A DNA stretch of 64,000 nt from Palsa-504 sp963808615. Its GTDB lineage: Bacteria > Actinomycetota > Actinomycetes > Streptosporangiales > Streptosporangiaceae. Where the stretch lies: the NCBI GenBank assembly GCA_963808615.1, contig CAWEGV010000012.1, forward strand, positions 1,612,001 to 1,676,000. Direction: 5' to 3'. The notes under the pieces were generated by a model. The model made no database searches and had not been told where the DNA came from. It saw only the letters and a list, made by a program, of their open reading frames with translations. Of the stretch, positions 61,091 to 64,000 are shown piece by piece. Position 1 is the first letter of the stretch, and every line of letters begins with the position of its first letter. The position numbers and the translations under genes are program-made.

Positions 61091-62219
61091 GTGCCGCCAC
61101 GCCCCTACGTCATCCTCAGCTGCGCCACGTCAGCCGACGGTTACCTCGACGATGCCAGCCCGCGGCGGCTGATCCTGTCCGGCCCGGCCGACCTGGACCG
61201 CGTGGACGAGGTCCGGGCGGGCTGCGACGCGATCCTGGCCGGGGCGGGCACCGTCCGCGCAGACGACCCCCGGCTGCTGGTCCGCGACCCCCGTCGCCGC
61301 GCCCGCCGCACCGCCCGCGGCCTGCCCGAGCACCCCGCCCGGGTCACCCTCACCGCGACCGGCGACCTGGATCCCGGCGCGCGCTTCTTCGCCCCCGGCG
61401 CGCTCCGCCTGGTCTACTGCGCCACCCCGGCGGTCCGGATCGCCCGGGCCCGCCTGGGGGACTGCGCCGTCGTCATCGACGCGGGTGACCCGCTGTCCCT
61501 GGACTTCGTTCTTTCAGATTTGGCCGAACGGTCCGTGGTGCGCCTGCTCATCGAGGGCGGCGCCCGCGTGCTGAGCGCATTCCTGGCCCGCGACCTGGCC
61601 GATGAACTGCACCTCGCCATCGCCCCGTTCTTCGTGGCCCAGCCCGGCGCGCCCCGCCTCGATCTCGATTTCCCCGCGAACCCCGACGGTCCGGCCAGCC
61701 CCATGACGCTCGCCGAACTCCTGCGGCTCGACGACGTGGTCGTCATGCGCTACCTGCTGGGGCCCGGCGGGCCGGATCACCGGTTCCTGCGCTGGGCGGT
61801 CGAGCTGTCCCGGCTGTGCCCGCCGTCGGAGTCGGCCTTCTCGGTCGGGGCCGTCGTCGTGGACCAGGACGGCCAGGTGCTGGCCACCGGGTTCTCCCGC
61901 GAGCAGGAGGAGCACGATCACGCCGAGGAGGTAGCCCTGCGCACAGCTAGGCTTCGGCGATCCGCGGCTGCGCCGGGCCACCGTCTACAGCTCGCTGGTG
62001 CCCTGCGGGGCCCGCGCCTCGCGCCCGGTGACCTGCGTGCAGCACATCATCGCGGCCGGGATCGGCCGGGTCGTGTTCGCCTGGCGGGAACCCCTCCTGT
62101 TCACCGACGGCCGCGGCGCCGAGCAGCTCAGGGCCGCGGGCCTGGCCGTCACCGAGGTCCCCGCCCTGGCCGGGCGCGCCCGAGCCATCAACGCCCACCT
62201 GCTCACTCACCAGGGGTGA
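61091..62219 (+). pseudogene. reductase-deaminase fusion (reverse-order RibD), frameshifted
   Basis: The N-terminal ~225 residues are a RibD C-terminal-type reductase domain (LSCATSADGYLDD, DAILAGAGTVRADDPRL, LLIEGGARVLSAFL). A CDA deaminase domain follows, with zinc-binding HAEEVAL. The frame then shifts: the partner zinc motif PCGARASRPVTC and QHIIAAGIGRVVFAW lie in another frame from ~61950 to 62219. Canonical RibD has the deaminase first, so the order here is reversed. Without the shift this would be a ~375-residue riboflavin-pathway or pterin-type enzyme. A single-base error in the sequence is possible. Confidence 0.6.
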
Positions 62220-62272
62220 TATGAGGCGGCCAGGATTCCTGCTATGACTAGCGTGGAACCAGGGGAGGCGCG

Positions 62273-63199
62273 GTGGACAAGCCAGCCGACGGCCGCACCA
62301 GTCGGCTCTCGGCCGGTATCGCGAAGGCCAAAGAGCGGCAGAAGCGGTACCAGGAGAGACTTGAGAAACATCCGGTGACGTCGTTCCCGATCGAGTCCTT
62401 CCGGCGGTTCAACAAGATCGAGGGCAAGCATCTGGCCATCGTGATCGCGCTGAACCTATTCGTCGCGGTGATCCCGCTGATCATCATCGGCTACGCGTTC
62501 ATCTCGGCCTTCAACCCGCACCGCGACGTCGGCAGCCTGCTAGCTTCCAACCTGCACCTGACTGGGAGCACGGCGCTGATCGTCAAGGACACCTTCGCCA
62601 GCGCCAACTCGGGCAAGTCCGTGGCGCTGAGCATCAGCCTGATCTCCCTGCTGATCACCGGCCTGGACGTGAGTGCCACCGCCCAGATCGCCTACGCCCG
62701 GGCCTTCAGCATGACCCCGCTGCGCGGTGTCCAGAAGTACCTGCGCGGCGCGGCCTGGCTGGTCCTGCTGCTGGCTGATACCGGCGTCGTGCTGTCGCTG
62801 CGGCACCTGGCCACGCGCTATCACATCTGGTTCACGCTCGGGGTGGCGATCGTGCTGCTGCTGCTGGAGTTCGGGTTCTACCTGGTCACCCCCAGGCTGC
62901 TGCTCGACCTGCCCTTCAAGTGGCGTGACCTGGTGCCCGGCGCGATCGTCTGCGCCGTGGTGGCCAGCATCGTGCACGTGGTGCTCACCTTCTTCCTGCG
63001 CAACTGGTTCGGCGAGTACGGTCACGCCTACGGCGGCTTCGGCGTCGCCCTGGCGCTGGCCGCGGGCGTCGGCCTCATCGTCTCGTTCTGGGTCTGGATC
63101 GCCGCCGTGATGGGCGTGTACTGGGAGCGCAAGGCGGGCCCGGCCGCGGTGGCCCAGATGGAAGAGCTGTCCGCCGAGATCAGCGGGTCGCAGGCCTAG
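62273..63199 (+). CDS. YihY/virulence factor BrkB family membrane protein
   Basis: The 308-residue protein has a basic cytoplasmic N-terminus (~1-40), then about six membrane helices, with FNKIEGKHLAIVIALNLFVAV and a GVQKYLRGAAWLVL segment, fitting the YihY/BrkB family. Function is unclear. GTG 62273 is preceded by GGGGAGG. It stands between the fusion gene and an MFS transporter. Confidence 0.8.
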   Translation: MDKPADGRTSRLSAGIAKAKERQKRYQERLEKHPVTSFPIESFRRFNKIEGKHLAIVIALNLFVAVIPLIIIGYAFISAFNPHRDVGSLLASNLHLTGSTALIVKDTFASANSGKSVALSISLISLLITGLDVSATAQIAYARAFSMTPLRGVQKYLRGAAWLVLLLADTGVVLSLRHLATRYHIWFTLGVAIVLLLLEFGFYLVTPRLLLDLPFKWRDLVPGAIVCAVVASIVHVVLTFFLRNWFGEYGHAYGGFGVALALAAGVGLIVSFWVWIAAVMGVYWERKAGPAAVAQMEELSAEISGSQA

Positions 63200-63256
63200 G
63201 CCGGCCACCGGCGCCCCCGTCGCGCATAGCCTGGACGGCGTGGGTGTGGTCGTCGC

Positions 63257-64000
63257 ATGACAGCAGCGGAGCTACAGCGGGCCAGGATCGCGGTGCTCGG
63301 CCATTTCTTCGTGCTCGGCGCGGCCACGGCGACCTGGGCGGCCCGGCTCCCGGCCATCAAGTCCTCGCTGCACCTCAGCGACGGTGGCCTGGGGCTGGTG
63401 CTGTTCGCGGTGCCCGCGGGCGCCGTGCTGACTCTGGCGATAAGCGGCCGCATCGTCGACAGGTTCGGCGCCGCGCGCGTCATGCGGATCGCGGGCCTGC
63501 TCGTGGCCGCCGCACTCGTCGCCATCGGCCTAGGCCCGGCCACCGGGGACCTGCCCGTGCTCATCGCCGCGCTGGTCTGGTACGGCGTCATGGCCGGGTT
63601 GCTCGACGTGTCGATGAACACGTGCGGGGCCCGCCTGGAAGCTGGCTACGGCCGGCCCATCATGTCCTCGCTGCACGCCGGCTACAGCATCGCGGGCCTG
63701 GCCGGGGCGGGGATCGGCGGGATCTTCGCCTGGCTCGCGCTCGGGCCGCTGCCGACCTTCGCCGCGGTGGCCGTCCCGCTCGCCGTCCTCGTCCTGCTGG
63801 CCGCCCGGTGGGTCGTCCTTCCTCCGGCCGCGGCACACGCGGCGGCCGGCGTCGGCGACCCGCCAGGCCGTTCGCTGCGCCAGATCTCCGTCGTGATCTG
63901 GGTGCTGGGGCTGCTCGCGCTGTGCGGGCAGTTTGGTGAGGGCGCCGCCAGCGACTGGAGCGCCGTCTACCTGCACATCAACCTCGGCTCGTCGGCCGGC
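63257..64000 (+). CDS. MFS transporter, 5' part
   Basis: The first ~248 residues of a major facilitator protein are present; the gene runs off the window. It shows GHFFVLGAATATWAARLPAIK, the loop 2-3 motif ISGRIVDRFGAARV (~55-68) and GYSIAGLAGAGIGGI in helix 5, typical of YfmO/nitrate-like drug or metabolite MFS members. ATG 63257 is chosen; GTG 63248 is possible. Substrate unknown. Confidence 0.8.
   Translation, partial: MTAAELQRARIAVLGHFFVLGAATATWAARLPAIKSSLHLSDGGLGLVLFAVPAGAVLTLAISGRIVDRFGAARVMRIAGLLVAAALVAIGLGPATGDLPVLIAALVWYGVMAGLLDVSMNTCGARLEAGYGRPIMSSLHAGYSIAGLAGAGIGGIFAWLALGPLPTFAAVAVPLAVLVLLAARWVVLPPAAAHAAAGVGDPPGRSLRQISVVIWVLGLLALCGQFGEGAASDWSAVYLHINLGSSAG

Overview
The window comes from a high-GC actinomycete. 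It carries the conserved actinobacterial gene orders lysA-hom-thrC-thrB-rho-rpmE-prfA-prmC-tsaC-wecA-like-atpI/Z-BEFHAGDC-DUF2550, with the ArgS-related protein NrtL in front of lysA. The genus cannot be fixed from sequence alone; Streptosporangiales or a related order is a reasonable guess.

Positions 1-26,250 are an accessory region. Isolated single genes (DUF4386-like, secreted repeat protein, DUF2130, arginase-like, TPR, SnoaL-like, APC permease with a divergent LysR regulator, peptidoglycan-binding, two paralogous RHH-like proteins, HIT, GNAT, CBS, PP2C) lie among four transposases (IS701, IS1634, IS256, IS982). Between them is an unusual family of non-coding modules. Each has a pair or triplet of short direct repeats with an 11-12 nt period, then 90-150 bp, then a copy of a tRNA anticodon loop plus its 3' stem. 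The tRNA types recognised are Arg-ACG (nine copies), Ser-UGA, Phe-GAA, Val-UAC, initiator Met and Arg-CCG. I read these as attachment-site scars of many lost tRNA-targeting integrative elements. Several minus-strand genes use the scar core as their stop codon. This array is the best candidate here for an undescribed system.

Positions ~25,400-33,450 hold a nearly intact AICE-like integrative element next to a tRNA-Arg(CCG). It has a GntR regulator facing left, a likely operator region, then a rightward operon with mostly 4-bp start/stop overlaps: GIY-YIG-like protein, small proteins, DUF2637 membrane protein, VirD4/TraG-like ATPase, a hypothetical protein, HTH excisionase and tyrosine integrase. 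The integrase ends about 160 bp before the tRNA anticodon. No replication initiator was recognised.

Positions 33,500-57,000 are core chromosome. They hold a lone receiver protein, nrtL, lysA, the threonine branch (hom, thrC, thrB), rho, rpmE, release factor RF1 and its methylase, threonylcarbamoyl-AMP synthase, a MraY/WecA-type sugar-phosphate transferase and the complete F1Fo ATP synthase operon, preceded by a good match to the Rex redox operator. GC-rich palindromic in-frame insertions interrupt lysA and thrB and extend the AtpZ-like protein.

Positions 57,000-64,000 hold a PduO-type cobalamin adenosyltransferase, a GMC oxidoreductase, an aldehyde dehydrogenase, a frameshifted reductase-deaminase fusion with RibD-like domains in reversed order, a YihY/BrkB membrane protein and the start of an MFS transporter cut by the window edge.
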